From the NCBI GenBank assembly GCA_964352775.1, contig CAYGTK010000114.1:1-13847 (forward strand): a stretch of DNA of 13,847 nt, given 5' to 3'. Source of the DNA: CAYGTK01 sp964352775. Its GTDB lineage: Bacteria > Bacteroidota > Bacteroidia > Chitinophagales > CAIOSU01. The position numbers were made by a program, and so were the translations under genes. Below are positions 1 to 6,693 of this stretch, one piece after another. The notes under the pieces are model-generated. The model was not told the origin of the DNA, searched no databases, and saw only the letters and a program-made list of their open reading frames with translations. The first letter of the stretch is position 1. Every line of letters begins with the position of its first letter.

Positions 1-39
1 GGTATAGACCGAGCCATGAACGAATTCAACCAGAAGTAG
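1..39 (+). CDS. 3' end of an upstream gene (partial, unidentified)
   Basis: From base 1 the first frame reads GIDRAMNEFNQK and stops at TAG (37-39), one base before the ATG of the next gene. This would be the C-terminus of a protein starting outside the window. The third frame is also open, ending at TGA 42-44 and overlapping the next start as ATGA, so the true frame cannot be decided from 39 bases. Either way the next gene follows immediately and is probably in the same operon. Twelve residues are too few to name a family. Confidence 0.35.
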   Translation, partial: GIDRAMNEFNQK

Positions 40-40
40 T

Positions 41-652
41 ATGAAGATATTCTGCGTAGGGCGTAACTATGCCGATCATGCCAAGGAATTGAAAAATGAA
101 GTACCTACTAGTCCGGTCATTTTTAGCAAACCACCTACTGCCTTATTAAAGGGCGAAAAGCCTTTTTACTTTCCCGAATTCTCGAAGAACATCCATTTTG
201 AATGTGAATTAGTGCTTCGCATTTGTAAGAACGGAAAACACATTGCCGAGAAATTTGCCAATAAGTATTACGAAGAAGTATACCTAGGAATTGACTTCAC
301 TGCTCGCGACTTACAAACTGAACTGAAAAGTAAAGGCCTACCTTGGGAACTAGCCAAAGGATTTGATGGATCGGCCGTACTAGGCGATAAGCTGGCTTTA
401 AGCGCATTGCCCAATAGCCAAAGTATCAAATTCGAGCTTCACAAAAACGGTGAGGTAGCACAGCAAGGCGATACAGCAGATATGCTTTTCCATTTTGATA
501 AGATCATCAATTTCATCTCGCAGTACTTTACACTGCAAACTGGCGACTTAATATACACTGGCACCCCAGCAGGGGTTGGTCCTGTATCCATTGGCGATGT
601 GCTTGAAGGATATTTGGAAGGGAACAAAGTGCTACACTGCGCCGTTAAGTAG
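41..652 (+). CDS. FAHD1-like fumarylacetoacetate hydrolase family protein (probable acylpyruvase / oxaloacetate decarboxylase)
   Basis: This 203-residue protein is a full-length single-domain member of the FAH family, a Mg2+-dependent cytosolic fold that cleaves C-C bonds in 2-oxo acids. It opens with KIFCVGRNYADHAKEL and ends with the family motif TGTPAGVGP (173-181). Compared with what I recall of human FAHD1, the active-site set is present at identical spacing: His13 and Glu16 (catalytic dyad), Glu54, Glu56 and Asp85 (metal ligands, in HFECEL and GIDFTARD), Gln92 and Lys106. FAHD1 hydrolyses acylpyruvates and decarboxylates oxaloacetate, so a similar role in 2-oxoacid clean-up is inferred; the true substrate could differ within the family. 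The ATG at 41 is the only sensible start because it gives the canonical N-terminus. It follows an upstream stop by one base and precedes the E1 gene by 35 bp, suggesting co-transcription. Confidence 0.92.
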   Translation: MKIFCVGRNYADHAKELKNEVPTSPVIFSKPPTALLKGEKPFYFPEFSKNIHFECELVLRICKNGKHIAEKFANKYYEEVYLGIDFTARDLQTELKSKGLPWELAKGFDGSAVLGDKLALSALPNSQSIKFELHKNGEVAQQGDTADMLFHFDKIINFISQYFTLQTGDLIYTGTPAGVGPVSIGDVLEGYLEGNKVLHCAVK

Positions 653-687
653 GTCCTCTTTTTCGTATTTTAGTGTAAAGACAAGGC

Positions 688-2763
688 ATGGAAATTCAAG
701 CACCTGTGGTGGATATTAATGAAGATGTATTGTTACGCGCCTATGAGCTGATGCACACCGCAAAAGCCATGGCCGAGCTATTTGAAGAGCGAAAAGACAT
801 TTGCAGCAAATATGTACATGCCACCTCTCGTGGTCACGAAGCCATTCAACTAGCAGCGGCCTTCCAACTTAAACCTCATGATTTTGTAGCTCCTTATTAT
901 AGAGATGATTCTATTCTACTAGGAATTGGCTACACGCCATATGAGCTTATGCTGCAGGTATTGGCTAAAAAGAACGACCCCTTCTCTGGTGGAAGAACTT
1001 ACTACTGCCATCCTAGTTCTATCCGCGAGGATATGCCAAAGATACCTCACCAATCGAGCGCAACTGGTATGCAGGCCATCCCAACTACGGGAGTAGCACA
1101 AGGCATTCAGTATTTAGAAGAACAAGGGCTTAACACTACTGATGATGCTGTTGTTATCTGTTCTTTAGGTGATGCATCGGTTACAGAAGGTGAAGTAGCC
1201 GAGGCTTTCCAAATGGCAGCTTTAAAGCAACTACCCATCATCTACTTGGTACAAGATAATGAGTGGGATATATCAGCTTCTGCCAAAGAAATAAGGGCAA
1301 TGAACGCCTATGAGTACGCCCAAGGTTTTGTGGGCTTAGAGGCGGTAACCATTAATGGTTCCGACTTTATAGAAAGCCACGCCACTTTAGAACGCTTAGT
1401 GAATACCGTTAGAAAAGAACGTCGTCCATTTTTGGTACATGCAACTGTCCCTTTATTGAATCACCATACTTCAGGTGTAAGAAAAGAATGGTATCGATCA
1501 GAAGAAGACTTAGCGGAACATGCAGGGCGTGACCCCCTTCCATTATTCCAACAACAGTTATTAGATAGTGGCGTTAAGCCTTCTACCCTATTGAAGCTAG
1601 AAAAGAAGGCTAAAGAAAAGGTAGAAAGTGACTTTGAAAAAGCTCTTTTAGAAGAGGACCCAGATATAGACTCGCTTACTGACCATATATTTGCTGAAAC
1701 GCCTATTACTGAAGAACGTGGTGAAAGACATCCTAGTGGCGGCAAAGAAGTAGTGATGGTAGATGCCGCGCTACATGCGGTAGACGAAATAATGCGTACT
1801 TATCCTGAATCGTTACTTTACGGTCAAGATGTAGGTGGTGAACTTGGTGGTGTGTTTCGCGAAGCTGCATTGTTAGCCAAGAAATATGGTGATAAACGAG
1901 TATTCAACACTCCTATTCAAGAAGCTTATATCATTGGTAGTACGGTGGGCATGTCGGCAGTAGGTTGTAAACCATTCGTGGAAGTACAATTTGCTGATTA
2001 CATCTGGCCTGGCCTAAATCAATTATTTACCGAGGTGAGTAGAAGTTACTACCTAAGTAATGGTAAATGGCCAGTACAAGCAGTTATCCGCGTGCCTATA
2101 GGCGCTTATGGAAGTGGTGGACCATATCACAGTTCTAGTGTGGAATCAGTTTTACTACAGATAAAAGGTATTAAGGTGGCTTATCCATCTAATGCAGCAG
2201 ATATGAAAGGCTTATTGAAAGCTGCTTACTACGACCCTAACCCGGTAGTGATGCTGGAACATAAAGGCTTATACTGGTCGAAAGTACCAGGAACAGCCGC
2301 TGCCAAAACGATAGAGCCAGATGAGAACTACGTTATCCCATTTGGAAAGGCTCGCATCGCCCTAGAAGCAGATGCTGAAATGGTAGATAATGGAGAGACC
2401 TTGACCGTAGTAACATATGGTATGGGGGTACATTGGGCAATGAATGCCGCTAAGGAATTCAGCGGCCAAGTGGAGGTACTTGATCTACGAACACTTAATC
2501 CATTAGATGAAGAGAGCATCTTTACTTCCGTTAAAAAACACAATAAATGTCTTGTGTTAACCGAGGAAACATTGAACAACTCATTTGCTGAAGCAGTAGC
2601 AGGAAAAATAGCTACAAACTGCTTTGAACACTTAGATGCACCTGTACGAATTATGGGTTCAGTTAATACTCCAGCCATTCCTCTGAACTCTGCTTTGGAG
2701 CAAGCCATGTTACCTTCTGCCGAAAAAGTGGCAAAAGTAATGGGCGAACTCCTTCAGTACTAG
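688..2763 (+). CDS. Fused 2-oxoacid dehydrogenase E1 component, alpha and beta subunits (probably branched-chain type)
   Basis: This 691-residue protein joins both halves of the thiamine-diphosphate-dependent E1 enzyme, which decarboxylates a 2-oxoacid and passes the acyl group to lipoyl-E2. The alpha-like half (about 15-335) has the ThDP/Mg2+ motif starting GDASVTEGEV (161-170) and ending at DNE (190-192), plus an HHTSGVRKEWYR loop (259-270) like the His-His loop of branched-chain E1 alpha. After an acidic/lysine-rich linker (about 300-350), the beta-like half (355-691) has TPIQEA with Glu412, the residue expected to activate ThDP, then GPYHSSS (478-484) and DLRTLNPLD (599-607). The fused arrangement is common in Bacteroidota. 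Branched-chain 2-oxoacids, precursors of iso-fatty acids, are the likeliest substrate; pyruvate cannot be excluded. E2 and E3 are not in the window. The gene sits 35 bp after the FAH gene. Confidence 0.93.
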   Translation: MEIQAPVVDINEDVLLRAYELMHTAKAMAELFEERKDICSKYVHATSRGHEAIQLAAAFQLKPHDFVAPYYRDDSILLGIGYTPYELMLQVLAKKNDPFSGGRTYYCHPSSIREDMPKIPHQSSATGMQAIPTTGVAQGIQYLEEQGLNTTDDAVVICSLGDASVTEGEVAEAFQMAALKQLPIIYLVQDNEWDISASAKEIRAMNAYEYAQGFVGLEAVTINGSDFIESHATLERLVNTVRKERRPFLVHATVPLLNHHTSGVRKEWYRSEEDLAEHAGRDPLPLFQQQLLDSGVKPSTLLKLEKKAKEKVESDFEKALLEEDPDIDSLTDHIFAETPITEERGERHPSGGKEVVMVDAALHAVDEIMRTYPESLLYGQDVGGELGGVFREAALLAKKYGDKRVFNTPIQEAYIIGSTVGMSAVGCKPFVEVQFADYIWPGLNQLFTEVSRSYYLSNGKWPVQAVIRVPIGAYGSGGPYHSSSVESVLLQIKGIKVAYPSNAADMKGLLKAAYYDPNPVVMLEHKGLYWSKVPGTAAAKTIEPDENYVIPFGKARIALEADAEMVDNGETLTVVTYGMGVHWAMNAAKEFSGQVEVLDLRTLNPLDEESIFTSVKKHNKCLVLTEETLNNSFAEAVAGKIATNCFEHLDAPVRIMGSVNTPAIPLNSALEQAMLPSAEKVAKVMGELLQY

Positions 2764-2772
2764 TTCTTTTAG

Positions 2773-2780
2773 TAAATTTG
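2773..2780 (+). promoter_or_regulatory. Probable -7 promoter element of metK
   Basis: TAAATTTG is an exact match to the Bacteroidota -7 consensus TAnnTTTG and is followed by C, 31 bp before the metK ATG. Transcription would begin a few bases downstream, giving a leader of about 25 nt. No clear TTTG -33 element is seen 19-21 bp upstream. The short leader leaves no room for a SAM riboswitch. Confidence 0.6.
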
Positions 2781-2811
2781 CGCTTCCATATTAAAGACTA
2801 AACAACAAGAT

Positions 2812-4068
2812 ATGCCTTATTTATTCACTTCTGAGTCAGTATCAGAAGGCCATCCTGACAAAGTAGCCGATCAAATATCGGATGCATTGATCGATAACTT
2901 TCTAGCTTTCGACAAAGAATCGAAAGTAGCATGTGAAACTTTGGTAACTACTGGTCAAGTAGTTTTAGCAGGTGAAGTAAAGTCTAACACCTACTTGGAT
3001 GTACAAAAGATCGCTCGCGAAGTGATCGCTAGAATTGGTTACACCAAGAGTGAATACATGTTCGAGGCTAACTCTTGTGGTGTTTTAAGCGCCATACACG
3101 AGCAGTCGGAAGACATCAACCAAGGAGTTGATAGAAAATCAAAAGAAGAGCAAGGTGCAGGTGATCAAGGTATGATGTTCGGTTACGCTAGTCGCGATAC
3201 GGATAACTTCATGCCACTTCCACTAGAGATCTCTCACCAACTATTGATAGAGTTGGCGGCCTTTCGTAAAGAAGGTAAGAAGATGAAATATCTTCGCCCA
3301 GATTCAAAATCTCAGGTTACTATTGAGTACGCTGACGATAATACTCCTCTTCGTATCGATGCAATTGTAGTTTCTACGCAGCATGATGATTTCGACACAG
3401 AGAAGAAAATGCTTAAGCAGATACAGGATGACATCGTAAACATCCTTATCCCTCGTGTTAAGAAGAAATTCCCTGCACGCGTTCAGAAATTATTCAACAA
3501 CAAGATCAAGTATCACATTAACCCTACTGGTAAATTCGTAATTGGTGGACCACACGGTGATTCAGGATTGACAGGTCGTAAGATCATTGTAGACACATAC
3601 GGTGGTAAAGGTGCTCACGGTGGTGGTGCTTTTAGTGGTAAAGACCCGAGTAAGGTAGACCGCTCTGGAGCCTACGCTACTCGCCACATTGCTAAGAACT
3701 TGGTTGCAGCTGGTGTTTGTGATGAAGTGTTAGTACAGGTATCTTATGCTATCGGAGTTGCTGAGCCAATGGGTATTTTTGTAGATACTTATGGTACTGC
3801 AAAAGTGGATATGAATGACGGAGCGATAGCTCGTGAAGTAGAGAAGATATTTGACATGCGCCCTTACGCTATTGAAACGCGTTTGAAATTGCGTAACCCA
3901 ATATATTCTGAAACTGCAGCTTATGGTCACATGGGCCGCACACCAGAGAAGGTGAGCAAAACGTTTGAAACACCTGACGGGAAGAAGAAAAAAGTGAATG
4001 TTGAACTATTTACTTGGGAGAAACTAGACTACGTGAGCAAGGTGAAAAAAGCCTCTAAGATCAAGTAA
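2812..4068 (+). CDS. metK: S-adenosylmethionine synthase (methionine adenosyltransferase)
   Basis: This cytosolic enzyme makes S-adenosylmethionine from ATP and methionine, releasing phosphate and diphosphate. The 418-residue length is slightly above the usual 380-400. All signature motifs are intact: GHPDKVADQISDA (13-25, ATP and metal binding), GAGDQGMMFGYA (115-126), the GGPHGDSGLTGRK stretch (246-257) and the P-loop-like GGGAFSGKDPSKVDRSGAY (270-288). A lysine-rich C-terminus (390-418) extends past the conserved core. The start at 2812 gives the standard MPYLFTSESVSEGHPDK N-terminus. The gene has its own -7 box in the 48-bp gap after E1 and a strong terminator 20 bp after its stop, so it can be a single unit, with possible read-through from upstream. 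No SAM riboswitch is present in the leader. Confidence 0.98.
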   Translation: MPYLFTSESVSEGHPDKVADQISDALIDNFLAFDKESKVACETLVTTGQVVLAGEVKSNTYLDVQKIAREVIARIGYTKSEYMFEANSCGVLSAIHEQSEDINQGVDRKSKEEQGAGDQGMMFGYASRDTDNFMPLPLEISHQLLIELAAFRKEGKKMKYLRPDSKSQVTIEYADDNTPLRIDAIVVSTQHDDFDTEKKMLKQIQDDIVNILIPRVKKKFPARVQKLFNNKIKYHINPTGKFVIGGPHGDSGLTGRKIIVDTYGGKGAHGGGAFSGKDPSKVDRSGAYATRHIAKNLVAAGVCDEVLVQVSYAIGVAEPMGIFVDTYGTAKVDMNDGAIAREVEKIFDMRPYAIETRLKLRNPIYSETAAYGHMGRTPEKVSKTFETPDGKKKKVNVELFTWEKLDYVSKVKKASKIK

Positions 4069-4087
4069 GAATAGCTCTTAGATATAT

Positions 4088-4117
4088 AAAGGAGGCCAAA
4101 TTGGCCTCCTTTTTTTA
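4088..4117 (+). terminator. Intrinsic (rho-independent) terminator after metK
   Basis: An almost perfect hairpin runs from AAAGGAGGCCAA (4088-4099) to TTGGCCTCCTTT (4101-4112) around a single central A; in practice the loop is the AAATT centre. It is followed by a run of T ending at 4116. The G+C-rich stem and T tract 20 bp after the metK stop are a textbook intrinsic terminator for the metabolic block. Confidence 0.93.
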
Positions 4118-4149
4118 TGCCCTTTAACTGTCTATCTATGGTAAATTTT

Positions 4150-4157
4150 TATATTTA
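4150..4157 (+). promoter_or_regulatory. Candidate -7 element for the small lipoprotein gene
   Basis: TATATTTA matches the Bacteroidota -7 consensus TAnnTTTG at all but the last base, 16 bp before the ATG at 4174 and downstream of the metK terminator, where a new promoter is needed. The area is A+T-rich, so a chance match is possible. No clear -33 element was found. Confidence 0.35.
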
Positions 4158-4173
4158 CTTAAACTAACTTCCT

Positions 4174-4626
4174 ATGACAACCCGCTTTCTTTCATTTAGT
4201 ACAGTACAAGCATTGGCACTTTCAGCCTTGTTGTATTGCTCTGGCTGTACTGATAGGGAGCCAGGAGTGATGGCAGCGAACCACATGCAGAAATACGCAT
4301 TGGAACGAATAGCCCAAGGAAATATCCTGAATGAAGAGGAGAAGATCTTGGTGTATTATGATCATACCTTAGATCTTAGTGCCGAAGAAGGATCGCTAGT
4401 TACAGACAGTAGGGTAATACATTACAGCGGTAGTATGATCTACGATATTCCTGTAAAGGACATTACCAAGATAGACCATAATGAGAGTAGTATCGGCGAG
4501 GATATAATACAAGTATATGGTACTGATGGCAGTGTTATAGTTATATCCATCCCCCCATTTAATGGTGGTGAGCTGTTCCTGAACATCTTAAAGAATACTG
4601 CTGAATCAAGCTCTTCTGGTAGCTAA
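4174..4626 (+). CDS. Small predicted lipoprotein with a PH-like beta domain (hypothetical)
   Basis: I do not recognise a named family for this 150-residue protein. Residues 1-25 look like a type II signal sequence: Arg4, a hydrophobic stretch (11-21) and SGC at 23-25 with Cys25 as the candidate lipidated residue. Cys rather than Leu at -3 makes the lipobox atypical. Residues about 55-142 alternate short beta strands with turns (EKILVYYDHT, GSLVTDSRVIHY, YDIPVKDITKID, DIIQVYGTDGSVIVISIP) and end in a short helix (133-141). This pattern resembles bacterial PH-like (bPH) domains, which is inference only. The protein would sit in the periplasm or on a membrane face. The gene is monocistronic between the metK terminator and a convergent regulator gene 9 bp away; no terminator separates them. 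Confidence 0.75.
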   Translation: MTTRFLSFSTVQALALSALLYCSGCTDREPGVMAANHMQKYALERIAQGNILNEEEKILVYYDHTLDLSAEEGSLVTDSRVIHYSGSMIYDIPVKDITKIDHNESSIGEDIIQVYGTDGSVIVISIPPFNGGELFLNILKNTAESSSSGS

Positions 4627-4635
4627 CGAGTATTA

Positions 4636-5424
4636 CTACGCTCCCTTTTTCAATTGTCTTATTTCTTGTTGTAGTTGACTAAGCATAGCCATCATTTGCG
4701 AACCACCCATTTCTGACTCTGGTGCAGCATCGGTAATGAACAGCTTGGCCTGCCATATCTCTAGCACATTGGCAATATTAATATCGTAGGGCGAATAAGA
4801 AGGATTATCAGAACGAAGTATCAGCTTCTCTTCCTCTTCTACCTTATTGAAAACACGTTTATAAACTATGCCTTCATCAGCCGAAATGACTACATAAGTC
4901 TTTCCATCTTTAATGGAGTTCCAGTCAGCTACATACTCTGCAATTACAATAGATCCCGTAGGAAGGGGTAACATAGAGTCTCCTTTTATCTCGAAGGCGC
5001 GGTAAGTACCCAGAGGCAAAAAAGGCAATTGAAATCTCGGTAAAGACTGAATGTACTCTGGATCAGAGAAGCCATTCAAATAACCCGCAGCTGCTTTCTC
5101 ATGGATCAGTTCAATGTTCTCACGGTCTTCATCATCAACTGTTACAGATAACACCCGAAGATGCTTACCCGTCAACTTTTCAGGAGTCACTACTTTCTTC
5201 TCTTCCCCTTTAGAAGGATTCTCTAAGTCTTTGGTCAACAATTCATCTAAGGAAATGTCAAATAGTCTTGCTAACTGTTGCTGCACAGTAAGATTGGGCT
5301 TCGCCCTACCCTCTTCATAAGCACCAATGGAAGGCCGCTTTATCCCCAATAGGTCTGCGAATTCCTGTTGGGTATAGCTTTTCTGTCTTCTTAAGTATCT
5401 TATGTTCTTGTTGATGGTATCCAT
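4636..5424 (-). CDS. LexA-like transcriptional regulator: XRE-type HTH plus S24 self-cleaving peptidase domain
   Basis: A DNA-binding regulator of 262 residues when started at the ATG at 5424. Residues about 5-60 form an XRE/Cro HTH (TQQEFADLLGIKRPSIGAYEEG at 18-39). A charged linker (65-95) leads to an S24/LexA peptidase domain (about 105-230). The catalytic Ser is in GDSM (Ser150), the Lys in VYKRV (Lys189), and AAAGY places a candidate Ala113-Gly114 cleavage bond 37 residues before Ser150; in E. coli LexA the comparable distances are 35 and 37. The tail (242-262) is Gln/Leu-rich and may be a short coiled coil. Self-cleavage on DNA damage is inferred by analogy with LexA/UmuD. The reading frame stays open to a TTG at 5481, but that adds 19 hydrophobic residues before the HTH, so the ATG is preferred. 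It lies divergently to the Y-family polymerase gene, 69 bp away, its probable target. Confidence 0.92.
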   Translation of the reverse strand: MDTINKNIRYLRRQKSYTQQEFADLLGIKRPSIGAYEEGRAKPNLTVQQQLARLFDISLDELLTKDLENPSKGEEKKVVTPEKLTGKHLRVLSVTVDDEDRENIELIHEKAAAGYLNGFSDPEYIQSLPRFQLPFLPLGTYRAFEIKGDSMLPLPTGSIVIAEYVADWNSIKDGKTYVVISADEGIVYKRVFNKVEEEEKLILRSDNPSYSPYDINIANVLEIWQAKLFITDAAPESEMGGSQMMAMLSQLQQEIRQLKKGA

Positions 5425-5429
5425 AGCAC

Positions 5430-5437
5430 CAAATATA
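5430..5437 (-). promoter_or_regulatory. Candidate -7 element of the LexA-like regulator gene
   Basis: On the minus strand this reads TATATTTG, an exact TAnnTTTG match, only 5 bases before the ATG at 5424. If used, transcription would start at or next to the start codon, giving a leaderless or nearly leaderless mRNA. A chance match in A+T-rich sequence is possible. Confidence 0.4.
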
Positions 5438-5490
5438 GGAAAATTTGCTAAATTCGTTAGTAATAGTACTTGAAATGTCAATTATACTAA
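5430..5490. promoter_or_regulatory. Shared divergent control region with candidate operator repeats
   Basis: The 69-bp gap between regulator and polymerase genes holds several symmetric elements. TTAGTA (5457-5462) and TACTAA (5485-5490) form a 6-bp inverted repeat 22 bp apart. CTAA (5448-5451) and TTAG (5457-5460) are inverted 5 bp apart. AGTACT (5465-5470) is a palindrome. CAAAT (5430-5434) and ATTTG (5443-5447) are inverted and coincide with -7-like elements facing both ways. A recurring TTAG(T/C) half-site is therefore present three times. These are plausible binding sites for a dimeric HTH regulator controlling both genes, but short matches in A+T-rich DNA carry real chance risk. Confidence 0.4.
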
Positions 5491-5493
5491 AAA

Positions 5494-6693
5494 ATGTATC
5501 CTAAATTCCCTGGCACAGCCATTCTTCACTTAGACCTAGACAGCTTCTTTGTTTCAGTAGAAGTGTTGAAAGACTCTGCTTTAAAGGGGAAACCTGTGGC
5601 CATTGGCAGTAAAACGGGAAGAGGTGTGGTATCATCGTGTAGTTATGAAGCGAGAAAATTCGGGGTACATTCAGCCATGCCTATGCGGCAAGCAATGGCC
5701 CTTTGCCCTGACCTAATAGCTGTGGAAGGAGACATGACCAGTTACAGTGATCATTCCAGAATGGTCACTCAAATAATAGCAGAAGATACTCCCCTATTCC
5801 AAAAGTCATCCATTGATGAATTCTATGTAGACCTGAGCGGAATGGATCGTTTTTTTGGATCTGTAAAGTGGGCAAAACAGATCCGCCAGCGCATAATGAA
5901 AGACACAGGCTTACCCATTTCATTTGGACTAGCTACTAATAAACTGATAGCCAAAGTAGCTACTGGAGAAGCAAAACCTAACGGCGAAAAGGTAGTTCCC
6001 CCTGGAGAAGAAAAGAGTTTCTTAGCACAAATGCCGATCGGCAAAATACCAATGCTTGGTAAAAAGACTGTTGACAAGCTGATGCGATTAGGTATAAGCA
6101 GAGTTTGGCAACTAAGTAACATAACACCCGAACGAGCGGAAAGTATATTTGGTAAACATGGCCTATCCCTTTGGCAAAAAGCTAATGGTATTGGAAGCAC
6201 TACCATAACTCCATTTCACGAAGCAAAATCAGTATCTGCGGAAAGGACCTTTTCAAATAAAGTTGATGATGACACCTTTTTCGAAAGTCTTATAACGGGT
6301 CTCTCAGAGAAAGTGATGTTCCGTACCAGAAAGGACGATAAACTAATAGGTTGCGTTACAATAAAGCTTCGCTACAGCGACTTTGAAACACATACTAGAC
6401 AAGTACAGATACCCTATACTAATGCCGACCTGCCAGTAATACACAAAGCCAAAGAGCTACTCAAAGCCATGTATGAGCCGCATAGGCAAGTAAGGCTAAT
6501 AGGGGTGAAAGTGAGCGATATGATAGCCAGTAGAATACAGACTAACTTGTTTGATGATACCGAGAAAGCTGTGAAACTTCACCAAGTAATGGATGGCATA
6601 AAAGACAAGCACGGAAGCAAGATGATATTTAGAGCAGAAGGTATGAGCAAGCTAAGTAAACGACCTGACGTAAACCCTTTTGATAAGAATTAA
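5494..6693 (+). CDS. dinB: DNA polymerase IV (Y-family translesion polymerase)
   Basis: A Y-family polymerase of 399 residues that copies past damaged bases with low fidelity. The palm/finger signature HLDLDSFF (12-19) supplies catalytic Asp14 and the steric-gate Phe19. RGVVSSCSYEARKFGVHSAM (43-62) is the nucleotide-binding finger motif. SSIDEFYVDLSG (105-116) holds catalytic Asp108 and Glu109. The helix-hairpin-helix thumb region lies around 180-215, the little-finger domain around 235-345, and QTNLF (349-353) is a beta-clamp-binding motif. The Phe after SIDE and the general sequence fit DinB rather than UmuC. The ATG at 5494 gives the expected short lead before the first motif. It is divergent from the LexA-like regulator, implying damage-induced control (inference). 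Its stop codon overlaps that of the convergent surface-protein gene. Confidence 0.95.
   Translation: MYPKFPGTAILHLDLDSFFVSVEVLKDSALKGKPVAIGSKTGRGVVSSCSYEARKFGVHSAMPMRQAMALCPDLIAVEGDMTSYSDHSRMVTQIIAEDTPLFQKSSIDEFYVDLSGMDRFFGSVKWAKQIRQRIMKDTGLPISFGLATNKLIAKVATGEAKPNGEKVVPPGEEKSFLAQMPIGKIPMLGKKTVDKLMRLGISRVWQLSNITPERAESIFGKHGLSLWQKANGIGSTTITPFHEAKSVSAERTFSNKVDDDTFFESLITGLSEKVMFRTRKDDKLIGCVTIKLRYSDFETHTRQVQIPYTNADLPVIHKAKELLKAMYEPHRQVRLIGVKVSDMIASRIQTNLFDDTEKAVKLHQVMDGIKDKHGSKMIFRAEGMSKLSKRPDVNPFDKN

Noticed and set aside
666..673. Separate promoter for the E1 gene (TATTTTAG)
   Set aside because: It departs from TAnnTTTG at a core position and the genes are only 35 bp apart, so co-transcription with the FAH gene is simpler.
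2764..2811. SAM riboswitch before metK
   Set aside because: The gap is only 48 bp and the predicted leader about 25 nt, far too short for any known SAM riboswitch; no terminator or anti-terminator fold is seen.
5425..5481. Upstream TTG start for the LexA-like regulator adding 19 residues
   Set aside because: The start codon is TTG, the added residues are hydrophobic and unlike any HTH lead, and they use up most of the shared control region. The ATG at 5424 gives a standard XRE N-terminus.
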